From Marinicella marina (GTDB lineage: Bacteria; Pseudomonadota; Gammaproteobacteria; Xanthomonadales; Marinicellaceae), in NCBI RefSeq assembly GCF_030065545.1, contig NZ_JASJNC010000001.1:496001-560000 (forward strand): a stretch of 64,000 nt of DNA, written 5' to 3'. Of the stretch, positions 46,185 to 54,838 are shown piece after piece (positions within the stretch are counted from its first letter, which is position 1; every line of letters begins with the position of its first letter). A program made the position numbers and the translations under genes. Under the pieces are notes generated by a model. The model ran no database searches, was not told where the DNA came from, and saw nothing but the letters and a program-made list of their open reading frames with translations.

Positions 46185-47381
46185 ATGATGAAAAATTTAT
46201 TGAAACTTACACAAATAGCAGGTATCAGTTTGATGTCTGTTGGCCTGGTAAACGCACAAACTTTTTTAGATTTAGAAACAAACGCTGTATCTGAAAACTT
46301 GTCTTCATATTTAAAAAGCGCCGATGATGGTTGGTTCGCCTACAGCATCCCTGCCGCCGCAGGAACCCATTCCATGTGTTGTTATAACCAAGGTGAAAAA
46401 GCCGCTTGTGATTTAACCAAGAAACAATATGGTTTTGGTTCATCCAGCGACAGCCTGTACACCGATAATATCCATGTGTTTGTTCATTTAGACAATGGCG
46501 GTATTAAGCGAGTGATGCCCATGGGTGATCATTGCCAAGTTAAGGCCAAAGGCTTGACCGTAGATTGGTTGACGGATGTGAGTAATAATGAAAGCATCAA
46601 CTGGTTGAAACACGAGGCCTCTCAGAATGCCCATGACTCTAACAACAGTCTGTATGTCTTGAGTTTACATCAAGGCGATGCCGCACCAGAGGCGTTGGTT
46701 GATTTAGCAGCAGACAATGCCGGCGAATATTCAGAACAAGCGGTGTTCTGGTTGGGTCAGCGCCAAAGTGATGGGTATGAGTACTTGGCAGAATTATATG
46801 ACAGCTTGCCGGTGGGTGAGGTGCGTCGCAAATTGAATTTCGCATTAAGCCAAAACAAGACCAAAGATTCAGTGGCATTGTTAAAAGGTATTGCATTGGA
46901 AGATCGAGATTCTGAACAACAAGCCGATGCCATCTTTTGGTTGAGCCAAACCGATGGCGTGACAGATTTACCAGAGTTTTTGATCGAATTAATGAGCACG
47001 ACTGAAAGTGATGAAGTACAGGAAAAAGCCATCTTCTCTTTGTCCCAAATCCAAACATCAGAAGCCAATCAGGAGCTGGCTAAATTGGTCAAAGACCACA
47101 AAGACGCTGAAGTGCGTGAAAAATCATTGTTTTGGTTGGCCCAAAACAGCCCTGAACGCGCCCGCGTTGCGGCCATGGATTTATTGAAAACATCAAGCCG
47201 AGAATCGGAACAAGAAAATGCCGTATTCGTCTTATCACAGCTACCCAGCGAACAATCATCAGCCGCTTTATTCAGTGTGATTAAAGGCGACTACAACCGT
47301 AACATTAAAAAGAAAGCTTTGTTCTGGCTCAGCCAATCCGACAATGAAGACACCATCAGTCAGTTGGAAAAATTGCTCTAA
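46185..47381 (+). CDS. Exported HEAT-repeat protein with FWLSQ repeats
   Basis: About 398 residues from the ATG pair at 46185/46188, which follow AGGAG; the frame upstream to 46149 lies in the leader hairpin. A signal peptide (LKLTQIAGISLMSVGLVNAQ) precedes a ~150-residue N-terminal domain with a cysteine pair and later Cys (HSMCCYNQGEKAACDL). Then come about six 31-residue repeats with a strongly conserved second helix: EQAVFWLGQ, DAIFWLSQ, KAIFSLSQ, KSLFWLAQ, NAVFVLSQ and KALFWLSQ. Same operon direction as the sigma/anti-sigma/HEAT genes. It appears to be a diverged partner of the preceding HEAT protein; the near-identical helix faces suggest a binding surface. Function unknown. Confidence 0.85.
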   Translation: MMKNLLKLTQIAGISLMSVGLVNAQTFLDLETNAVSENLSSYLKSADDGWFAYSIPAAAGTHSMCCYNQGEKAACDLTKKQYGFGSSSDSLYTDNIHVFVHLDNGGIKRVMPMGDHCQVKAKGLTVDWLTDVSNNESINWLKHEASQNAHDSNNSLYVLSLHQGDAAPEALVDLAADNAGEYSEQAVFWLGQRQSDGYEYLAELYDSLPVGEVRRKLNFALSQNKTKDSVALLKGIALEDRDSEQQADAIFWLSQTDGVTDLPEFLIELMSTTESDEVQEKAIFSLSQIQTSEANQELAKLVKDHKDAEVREKSLFWLAQNSPERARVAAMDLLKTSSRESEQENAVFVLSQLPSEQSSAALFSVIKGDYNRNIKKKALFWLSQSDNEDTISQLEKLL

Positions 47382-47397
47382 AAGTAAGCAAAAGCAA

Positions 47398-47427
47398 GCC
47401 GAAGTCTGAAATATATTAGGCTTCGGC
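47398..47427 (+). terminator. Stem-loop after the second HEAT gene
   Basis: GCCGAAG pairs with CTTCGGC around a 16-base loop, 17 bases after the stop. No T run; weak terminator or 3' stabilising hairpin. Confidence 0.4.
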
Positions 47428-47464
47428 CATCATCGTTATTCATAGAATGACAGGCGTTGGTTTT

Positions 47465-47481
47465 GGTGGGCAGAGCCCACC
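47465..47481. repeat. GGTGGGC/GCCCACC hairpin, repeat-like
   Basis: GGTGGGCAGAGCCCACC is a perfect 7-pair hairpin with a 3-base loop between convergent genes. Sequences of this type (GGTGGGC...GCCCACC) recur in intergenic regions of many proteobacteria. Only one copy was noticed in this window. Confidence 0.35.
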
Positions 47482-47514
47482 TTACGATGCTGATTTTATC
47501 AATAACATGCCCAA

Positions 47515-50500
47515 TCACCCTAAATCATTCAATGGTAAATGACCATGTTCATACAGGTGGTTGATAGCCACTTGCTCCGCGGCCATTCGCGCGGAGTAAC
47601 CATCAAGGTATTTGCTCTGGTGGGCATTGGAGCTGTCGATGATTGTGTTGTGCTGATCGTATACAGCCCACCACCAATCATTCTCCGCTAACATTTCAGC
47701 ATGCAAACGCAAACCATGGAACTCAGCACCACAATCATCATTCAAGTTGCCGGTCCAGTTGAAATGCATGCCATTTTTTTCAATGCCGTGGTGCTTCATG
47801 AACTGGCGGTAGAGTACCGGAATCATAAACAAAGTCAGCAAGGATGAAAAAGCCAAACCAAACACAATAGAGGAGGCCACAGGCCCCCAGAGTAATGATT
47901 TACCACCCAAGCCAGCGGCCAAAGAGAACAAACCAGCGATGGTCGTGGTGGTGGTCATGATGATTGGCACCACGCGGCGACGTGCGGCATAGACTGTTGC
48001 CAATAGAGGACGCTTACCATTTCTGATACGTTCATTGGCGGCATCAATCAGTACGATGGCACCGTTGACAGAGATACCTGTTAAGGCGATGATGCCATAT
48101 AAGGTGTACAAACTCAGTGGGTTGTTGGTAATAAATAAGCCAAACACCACGCCAGTAAAAGCCATCGGTACGGTGACGAGAATCAACAATGGCTGGAAGT
48201 AGCTTCGCATTTGTGTGGCCAAGATCAAATAAATCAAACCCAAACCGAGCAGGAACAGGGCGCCCATGGCACCCAGTGATTCATTGACATCATCTAGTTC
48301 ACCGGAAAAATCCAAGTCGGTATTGGGGTATTGGCTGCGGATCTCATTCCAAGCATCGACAATATCAGCATTGATGCGTGCGGTGTTGGTCAGTTCTGGA
48401 TCGATTTCGGCCTCAACCGTGATGGCTCGGCGCAAGTTATAGTGACGAATGGTACTGCGCCCCACGCTGGTGGTTTGGGTGAACAAATTAGCAAAAGTGG
48501 TTTGGCCACCACCAGGCAAGGCCACTGGATCATTCATGATTTCATCAATGGCTTGAAGGTTGCGTTTTTTTGCGCGCACCCGCAGTTCAACTTTCTCGCC
48601 TTCATCGCGCATCAAAGCCACCACTTCGCCATCCAAATGTAAACGCAACAAGCGCGAGACGGTACCGGGGTCCAGGCCTAAGTTACGGATGTTCTGGTGG
48701 TTCAATTCCAGCACCAATTCAGAGCGGCCTGGCACGTCGTTGTCATTAACGTCTTTGGCACCGACCCGGGTTTCAACAATTTGTTTGACGGCGGTGGCGG
48801 CAGCACGCAGTTCAACGAAATCATCGCTGCGAACCTTGACGCTGACGGGTTTGCCAGCCGGTGGTCCGCCAGAGAGTTCTAAGAAAGAAATGATGCCATC
48901 ACCTGGCGTATTGACTAAAGTCTCACGCATTGCTTCGACCACTTCAGCCACTGAACGCATGTCGCCTTGCTTTGGTAACAAAGCCACTTGGATTTGACCA
49001 TACTGGTCACCGAACAGAATTTCCAGCTCAGTGAATTTGATGCCAGCCAATGAGGTGATGGCTCGAATTTCTTCGTCCTCAACAAATCCTCGCAAACGTT
49101 TTTCAACTTCGATGGTGTGCGCCAATGTCTGTTCTAATGGGGTATTGGATGGCATGTCCACATTGACATAGAACAGCCGGAACGGATCGAAAGTAAAGAA
49201 TTCGGTTTTAACCTTTTCTTGTTGCATGATGCTGATGGCACCGAAGAAACAGAGGATTCCGAACACGATAATGACATACGGGCGCCGCATCATAAAACAC
49301 AGGGCCTTGGTGTACTGGGTGCGCAGTTTTCGGGTCCAATTATTGCGCCAGTGCTGGGTTCGATCGGCGCCTCGGCCCAATGCCCTTTTTAACGGTTGTT
49401 GTAGGTGCTTCCATCCGGCACTGAGGTGTTTCACCGGGTTGTATTTGCTGCGAATTTTAACTGGCTTAATGTGTTGTTTGCCCTCACTGCCAATCACATG
49501 CGCTGGTAGGATCCAAAATGCCTCAATCAAACTGATGGCCAATCCCAGCGTCACCACAAAAGGAATCACGAACATGAAAGCACCTAAGATTCCTGGTAAC
49601 AGCATCAAAGGCAAGAAAGCCGCAATGGTGGTCAACACACCTGCGGTGACTGGGGCACCCACTTCACGCAACGAATCAACCGCAGCCGTTAGGGCATCGG
49701 CACCTCGTTGCATGCGATAATAAATTGCCTCTACCACCACCACGGCATCATCCACCAACATACCCAGTACAATCACAATACCGAGCAACACCGAAACATT
49801 CAAGGTGTTACCGGTCATGTTCAATACCCACAAGGTGCCGGTGATCGAAAAGGCAATGCCCAAGGTCACAAAGAAGGCAATCTTAAAGCCCAAAAACAAC
49901 CAACAGACAAACAGCACCAAAATCATGCCCAGGGCGGCATTGGTTTGCATGATGGATAAGGCATTGCGTGTCATGATGGTTTGGTCATCGGCCAGGATTA
50001 ACTCAATACCCATGGCGTTGACCTGCTGGTTTTTATCATTGATGTAGGCATTGATGCGATCGACCAAGTCCAAGGTATTGACCATAGACACTTTAGTCAC
50101 AGCCATGGAAACGGCTGGTTTGCCGTTGTAGGCAGCCAGTTGGGCGGCGTCCTCTCGTCCTCTGGATATTGATGCGATGTTATCCAGTGTAATGGCTGAA
50201 TCGCCCACTGCAGGGAGCTGTATTTGTGCCACCAAGTCGGGTTGGTCGGTGGTGCCAGCCACCCTGACCAGCCATTCGTTACCGGCCACTTGGGCGCTGC
50301 CAGCTGAAACATCACGAAACGCACCGCGGATGGTTTCAGCCAATTGCACCGCGTTCAAGCCATGCGCAGCCAACAAATCAGGATCGAATTCAACATGTAA
50401 TTCAGGGTCATGTAAGCCCGAAGGTGTGACTTGATCAACGCCGCGTAAGCCTTCTAAATCCTCTTTGATTTTGCGCGCTTGAGCGCGCAGCACTTCGTCA

Positions 50501-50961
50501 TTGGCTTGGCCGGTGACCACCACCAAGGCGGTGGGGAAACCATTGGAAGTGGTCAACTCAATGATCAATGGGTCATCGGCATCATCGGGTAACTCGGCAC
50601 TGGCCTTGTTTTGAATTTCTCGCCTCAGGTCATTGATGCGTTTGTCAAAGTTTCGTTCTCCTATGTCACGAAAGCGCACCAAAATATTAGACACCGACTC
50701 CCTTGAGGTGGAGTTGGTGAAACTGATGTCTTGGACGTTTTTAATCGCATCTTCTAAGGGTGAAGTAACCAGTTTTTCGACATCTTCAGCTGATGCACCT
50801 GGTAGGATGGTGTTTATGTTGACCCAATAAAAGTTGATTTCGGGGTCTTGTTCACGCGGCATGATGAGGTAGGAAGTGAGGCCCATCAGCACCACCACGG
50901 TAAATAAGATATTAACCAATGGATGGTTGGTGAGCATGCGTGAGAAGAATTTCATAAACAA
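47515..50961 (-). CDS. RND-family efflux transporter permease with C-terminal extension
   Basis: 1148 residues, longer than the usual ~1030-1050. AcrB/HAE-type layout: first helix, large periplasmic loop (PREQDPEINFYWVNINTILPGASAEDVEKL), TM4 with GMLVDDAVVVVEAIYYRM carrying the proton-relay Asp pair, a second periplasmic loop and TM7-12 (GISVNGAIVLIDAANERI). After TM12, a ~95-residue tail follows KHHGIEKNG, rich in Trp, His and Asp (ENDWWWAVYDQHN, GYSARMAAEQVAINHLYEH). Such a tail is not part of standard pumps. It lies 9 bases downstream of the adaptor gene. Substrate unknown; no TolC-type gene or TetR regulator adjacent. Confidence 0.94.
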   Translation of the reverse strand: MFMKFFSRMLTNHPLVNILFTVVVLMGLTSYLIMPREQDPEINFYWVNINTILPGASAEDVEKLVTSPLEDAIKNVQDISFTNSTSRESVSNILVRFRDIGERNFDKRINDLRREIQNKASAELPDDADDPLIIELTTSNGFPTALVVVTGQANDEVLRAQARKIKEDLEGLRGVDQVTPSGLHDPELHVEFDPDLLAAHGLNAVQLAETIRGAFRDVSAGSAQVAGNEWLVRVAGTTDQPDLVAQIQLPAVGDSAITLDNIASISRGREDAAQLAAYNGKPAVSMAVTKVSMVNTLDLVDRINAYINDKNQQVNAMGIELILADDQTIMTRNALSIMQTNAALGMILVLFVCWLFLGFKIAFFVTLGIAFSITGTLWVLNMTGNTLNVSVLLGIVIVLGMLVDDAVVVVEAIYYRMQRGADALTAAVDSLREVGAPVTAGVLTTIAAFLPLMLLPGILGAFMFVIPFVVTLGLAISLIEAFWILPAHVIGSEGKQHIKPVKIRSKYNPVKHLSAGWKHLQQPLKRALGRGADRTQHWRNNWTRKLRTQYTKALCFMMRRPYVIIVFGILCFFGAISIMQQEKVKTEFFTFDPFRLFYVNVDMPSNTPLEQTLAHTIEVEKRLRGFVEDEEIRAITSLAGIKFTELEILFGDQYGQIQVALLPKQGDMRSVAEVVEAMRETLVNTPGDGIISFLELSGGPPAGKPVSVKVRSDDFVELRAAATAVKQIVETRVGAKDVNDNDVPGRSELVLELNHQNIRNLGLDPGTVSRLLRLHLDGEVVALMRDEGEKVELRVRAKKRNLQAIDEIMNDPVALPGGGQTTFANLFTQTTSVGRSTIRHYNLRRAITVEAEIDPELTNTARINADIVDAWNEIRSQYPNTDLDFSGELDDVNESLGAMGALFLLGLGLIYLILATQMRSYFQPLLILVTVPMAFTGVVFGLFITNNPLSLYTLYGIIALTGISVNGAIVLIDAANERIRNGKRPLLATVYAARRRVVPIIMTTTTTIAGLFSLAAGLGGKSLLWGPVASSIVFGLAFSSLLTLFMIPVLYRQFMKHHGIEKNGMHFNWTGNLNDDCGAEFHGLRLHAEMLAENDWWWAVYDQHNTIIDSSNAHQSKYLDGYSARMAAEQVAINHLYEHGHLPLNDLG

Positions 50962-50970
50962 GACCAGCCT

Positions 50971-51972
50971 TTATCTAACTGAGATGAGGTCGCCATCTTG
51001 CAGCCGTTCACGGCCACCGACAATGACCTGCCAGTTGTGATTTGCCTCAATGGCCACTGGCCGGCCTTCCTGCGCACCTGGCAAAGGAATGAATTTGGCT
51101 TGGTTGTTTTCTGCCACGAATACACCCAGTTGACCGGCTCGCTTGGTGATTAAATCAGCCGACAGCGATCGACCTGATAAGTACCACACCAGTTGGCCGG
51201 TTTGCCCCACCAGAGGGGCTCCTTCACTGGCCCTGAAACGGGCGTTTTGCATAGCTGCCTGGGTTTCTACCACCGGTGTCAGCTGAATCAATGTGGTGGG
51301 GTATGAAGCATTTTGTGTGACCAGTTCCATGCGACTGGCGCGACTCAATTGGTTGGCCAAATGACTGGGGATCTTGGCGTGAATTTCAGCATCAGTGGTT
51401 TGCACCAAACTCACCACTGGCCCACCTACTGCCATCAACTGACCCAGTTGGGCTTGACGCGCGCTAACAACGCCATCAAAGGGCGCTGTGATGGTGGTTT
51501 TTTCAAGTTGGCGTCTGGCGGTTTTTTCAGCCACTTTGAAGCGCATTAAGTCGGCTTTTAACACCGCCACATCGGTGTCTCTGGCTAACAAATCATCGGC
51601 CGAAATGTACTGACTGGTCTCTAATTCTTTGGCCCGATCTAAACGAACCTGAGCCTGTTTCAAGCGAGCTTGAGTGGCTGCTGTATTCGCCACTGCTTGA
51701 TCCAGTTGTAATTGCCAGTCTGTGACATCCAGCTGCACCAACAAATCACCCTGTTTAACGGCGTCGCCGATATCGACGTTGATGTTGGCGACCGTTGCTG
51801 TGACTTCTGCGGCAATTTGTGCTGCATTTTTAGCCACCACTTGGGCATTGGCGCTTAAGCGTTGTTCAATCAAAACCGCTGCCAGCGGCTTGGTGGTGAC
51901 AGGAATGGCAGCTGGTTGGTTGGTTTGTGCGCTGACTGAGAATGTGAACAGCAGTACTATTAAAAATTTCAA
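50971..51972 (-). CDS. RND efflux periplasmic adaptor (membrane fusion protein)
   Basis: 333 residues with a signal peptide (KFLIVLLFTFSVSAQ), no lipobox. The barrel-sandwich/lipoyl halves are VVAKNAAQIAAEVTATVANINVDIGDAVKQGDLLVQLD and TTITAPFDGVVSARQAQLGQ, flanking a helical hairpin (about 85-145; ARLKQAQVRLDRAKELE). Typical HlyD/AcrA-type adaptor linking the RND pump to an outer-membrane channel. First gene of the two-gene pump operon. Confidence 0.93.
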   Translation of the reverse strand: MKFLIVLLFTFSVSAQTNQPAAIPVTTKPLAAVLIEQRLSANAQVVAKNAAQIAAEVTATVANINVDIGDAVKQGDLLVQLDVTDWQLQLDQAVANTAATQARLKQAQVRLDRAKELETSQYISADDLLARDTDVAVLKADLMRFKVAEKTARRQLEKTTITAPFDGVVSARQAQLGQLMAVGGPVVSLVQTTDAEIHAKIPSHLANQLSRASRMELVTQNASYPTTLIQLTPVVETQAAMQNARFRASEGAPLVGQTGQLVWYLSGRSLSADLITKRAGQLGVFVAENNQAKFIPLPGAQEGRPVAIEANHNWQVIVGGRERLQDGDLISVR

Positions 51973-52069
51973 GTTGTTTTACTCCAGCAGTTCGATGCCA
52001 TGATGGCTGTTTGGTGCAATTGGTCTATTTTAAAACATTGTGGGTTTAATGTGGGTTAATCATGGGCAC

Positions 52070-52101
52070 AAAAAAACGCCTAAATTACCAGTCATTTAGG
52101 C
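52070..52101 (-). terminator. Intrinsic terminator of the diguanylate cyclase gene
   Basis: On the minus strand GCCTAAAT pairs with ATTTAGGC (8 bases), then a run of seven T. The left arm includes the gene's stop codon. Confidence 0.85.
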
Positions 52102-53247
52102 CCTGGTGTGCAGGCGATTGCGGCCTTTTTTCTTGGCTGTGTACAAAGCTTGGTCTGCGGTTTTGATGGTGTCAGAAGCATTGGCGTGGCCGATTGAATC
52201 GGTCACACCAATGGAGACGGTGACCTGTACGGCCTTGGGTTTTTGGCCTTTGCGACGGTTGACCACAAAGGGTGTGGTGGCCACATCATCGATCACAGCT
52301 TGCAGGTGTTGTTTGACTTCACTGGCGCTGTGGTTGTTGAAAAAGATGGTAAATTCTTCGCCGCCATAGCGGTAAGCAACACCGCCCCCAGCGACTTCCC
52401 CAATCTTAGCTGCTATCATGCGCAGCACATCATCACCAACATCATGCCCATAGGTGTCATTGAAGTTTTTAAAATGATCAACATCAACCATGGCCAGCGC
52501 ATAAATACCTAAACTGCGCTGTAACCGTTCTTCTAAGGCCCGCCTACCGGGTAGTGCTGTCAGCTCATCGACATAAGCCAAGTGCCAAGCATTTTGTAGT
52601 GCACTGAGCAACAGGATCAACAAGGCAGCAATGGCGGTTAGGGTGTTGATCAATGCACCATCGGTGATAAACAAAGACAACAAACCCAGTAGTGTGATCA
52701 AGGCATTGAAGGAGCCCCTTTGTTGTTTGAAAAACAGCCACAGTGATGTGATTGCACAACATAACAACCACAGCAACACCAGTACCTGTGGCAGTTCAGT
52801 GGCGACCCAATAGTCCGCCAACAATAAATTGTATTCAAATAACTCCGATAACCAATCGGGCTGACGGGTAGCCAGTCCTTGAGTCAGACCCAACAAGGAT
52901 AAATTAATGATATGCACAGGCAAAGACGCCCATCCGAACAAGCCCCTTTCTGGTAGCAAGCTCACAGCCAAAGTCATCAAACAACAGACCACAAACAGTA
53001 ACTCTATTGAAATGGCCCATAAGCCCTTGTCATCACCAAACAACGCCAGCATGATGATTAAACCCAAGTAAAACAGGGATGAAGTATTGAAATACAATGC
53101 GACCACTGTCACAAACAGCGCCAAAAAGTAGGGCAAATAAGGCACCATCAGCTGTAAGTTTTCAGGCAATTTTGAAAAATAAAAATAGCCAATCACCAAC
53201 AAACCAATGATAAAAAAAGCAGGTATGGATGTTTTCAGTAACTTCAA
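52096..53247 (-). CDS. Membrane diguanylate cyclase (GGDEF)
   Basis: 383 residues. The N-terminal ~215 residues are about seven to eight hydrophobic helices without a recognised sensor domain. The C-terminal GGDEF domain has DELTALPGRRALEERL, VDVDHFKNFNDTYGHDVGDD and the active loop RYGGEEF (GGEEF near 295-299), then KTADQALYTAKKKGRNR. All catalytic residues are present. It should make cyclic di-GMP from GTP. An inhibitory RxxD I-site is not evident before the loop (GEVAGGGVAYRYGGEEF), so product inhibition may be weak. Divergent from the amidohydrolase gene. Confidence 0.94.
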   Translation of the reverse strand: MKLLKTSIPAFFIIGLLVIGYFYFSKLPENLQLMVPYLPYFLALFVTVVALYFNTSSLFYLGLIIMLALFGDDKGLWAISIELLFVVCCLMTLAVSLLPERGLFGWASLPVHIINLSLLGLTQGLATRQPDWLSELFEYNLLLADYWVATELPQVLVLLWLLCCAITSLWLFFKQQRGSFNALITLLGLLSLFITDGALINTLTAIAALLILLLSALQNAWHLAYVDELTALPGRRALEERLQRSLGIYALAMVDVDHFKNFNDTYGHDVGDDVLRMIAAKIGEVAGGGVAYRYGGEEFTIFFNNHSASEVKQHLQAVIDDVATTPFVVNRRKGQKPKAVQVTVSIGVTDSIGHANASDTIKTADQALYTAKKKGRNRLHTRA

Positions 53248-53421
53248 AGTCTGTCAGTGGGTAAGGATTAATCAATGATAATCACTGGCGCCAGAAAATG
53301 CTATGATTATGGTTGTGAAGAGTGAAACGCTGCCAGATTGGAGTTGAATCAGATCCTGTGAATGATGGCAGTAAAAAGGCTCAAACACCACAAAATAAAA
53401 AACAACAAAAGAGAGAAAGCC

Positions 53422-54753
53422 ATGAACAAACTAACAGTTACCTTGCTGGCACTGCTGCTGCCATTCATCATTCAAGCAGAAAATATCAAAGCCTTGGTCG
53501 GCGGGGTATTGATTGATGGCTTCAAAGATCAGCCGATTCAAAACTCGGTGGTTATTATTGAAGGTGAAAGAATCAAAGCAGTGGGTGCCATGGGCGATGT
53601 TGAGATACCCGCAGGTGCTGAGGTTATTTCCACCGAGGGCATGACTGTGCTGCCCGGGTTGTGGGACATGCATGTGCACTTACAAATCAATGGCCATGCG
53701 GATTACAAGCACTGGCACAGCACCTACCCGCCGCGTTTTGAAAAAGAAATCATGCCGGCATCAGCCCATCAATTATTGATGGCGGGAGTGACATCTGCCA
53801 GGGATTTGGGCGCGCCACTTGAAACGATCATCAAGGTGCGTGATGCCATCAACAAAGGCGAAATACCCGGCCCTACCATGTATGTTTCCGGCCCCTTCAT
53901 TCAAAAAGCACCCTACCCAGGTACGGAACTCTACCGTTGGGGTGTGGACGGTGCAAGTGATGCCAGAGCCAAAGTGAAAAAATTAGCCGATGCCGGTGTC
54001 GATGTGATCAAACTGATTGACCAAGACCAAATGACTGAAGCAGAATTGATGGCTGTGGTTGATGAGGCTCATAAGCATGATTTGCCGGTGGTGGCCCACG
54101 CACACCGACCCAAAGAGATTTTATTGGGCCTGAAAGCGGGAGTTGATAATTTTGAACACACCGGGTTATCAACCGCGCCGGAATACCCGCCTGAAGTGAT
54201 TGCCGGATTGCGCGAACGGGCGGCACAAATGAACATTGGCCCATTGTTTTGGACGCCAACCGTAGAAGGGTTGTTTAACTATGATTATGTCAAAAACAAC
54301 ACCGAAAAGTTTGATAACAGCAGCTGGCATTTGGACATGCCAGAGGACATCATTGATGACATCAAACAATCCATCACCCACCCAGAACGGTTACCTTATT
54401 TTCAAATCACCAGCAAACGCAAACCCACCTTGAAACGCAAAATTCAGCAGTTACGCGATGCGGGGGTGGTGTTGATGATTGGAACAGACAGTGGTATCCC
54501 GCTGAAATTCCACAGTCAATCAACTTGGAATGAATTGGATATTTGGGTAAGAGAAATGGGTATTTCACCCATGGAAGCCATACGCGGTGCCAGCTACTGG
54601 CCATCGGTGATGATGAAAGTGGACCATGAAGTGGGTACCATTACCGAGGGCAAGTATGCCGACATCATCGCCGTTAAAGGCGATGTGCTGCGCTATATCA
54701 ACCTGCTACAAAATGTTGACATGGTGATTAAACACGGCGAACGCGTCAAATAA
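53422..54753 (+). CDS. Exported amidohydrolase-family metallo-hydrolase
   Basis: 443 residues from the ATG at 53422, which starts a signal peptide (NKLTVTLLALLLPFIIQAE); the upstream extension to 53362 is not signal-like. Metal site: H84-x-H86 in WDMHVHLQ, the bridging-Lys region VDVIKLID, His in VVAHAHRP and ...DNFEHTG, and the Asp in MIGTDSGIPL. This matches imidazolonepropionase/prolidase-like exported amidohydrolases. Probably a periplasmic peptide or cyclic amide hydrolase. Followed by a long hairpin. Confidence 0.91.
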   Translation: MNKLTVTLLALLLPFIIQAENIKALVGGVLIDGFKDQPIQNSVVIIEGERIKAVGAMGDVEIPAGAEVISTEGMTVLPGLWDMHVHLQINGHADYKHWHSTYPPRFEKEIMPASAHQLLMAGVTSARDLGAPLETIIKVRDAINKGEIPGPTMYVSGPFIQKAPYPGTELYRWGVDGASDARAKVKKLADAGVDVIKLIDQDQMTEAELMAVVDEAHKHDLPVVAHAHRPKEILLGLKAGVDNFEHTGLSTAPEYPPEVIAGLRERAAQMNIGPLFWTPTVEGLFNYDYVKNNTEKFDNSSWHLDMPEDIIDDIKQSITHPERLPYFQITSKRKPTLKRKIQQLRDAGVVLMIGTDSGIPLKFHSQSTWNELDIWVREMGISPMEAIRGASYWPSVMMKVDHEVGTITEGKYADIIAVKGDVLRYINLLQNVDMVIKHGERVK

Positions 54754-54761
54754 CAGTTGAG

Positions 54762-54799
54762 CAATCACTGACAACCATTCCGTTGGTTGCCAGTGATTG
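54762..54799. terminator. Long stem-loop between convergent amidohydrolase and PD40 genes
   Basis: CAATCACTG pairs with CAGTGATTG, and the inner CAACC with GGTTG after one mismatch. There is no T run on either strand. Positioned between two converging genes, it may act in both directions with poor T-dependence. Confidence 0.5.
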
Positions 54800-54805
54800 T
54801 GGTGA

Positions 54806-54838
54806 TTACTCAAAACCAGTGCTGAATATCACGTCATT
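54806..54838 (-). other. C-terminal DVIFSTGFE tail motif
   Basis: The protein ends NDVIFSTGFE. This is the third instance in the window of the D-hydrophobic-IF-x-x-GF-acidic tail, on a third unrelated fold. Confidence 0.6.

Noticed and set aside
49226-49720. Long plus-strand frames inside the RND permease gene
   Set aside because: Shadow frames opposite a well-conserved 1148-residue protein, with unusual composition and no domains.
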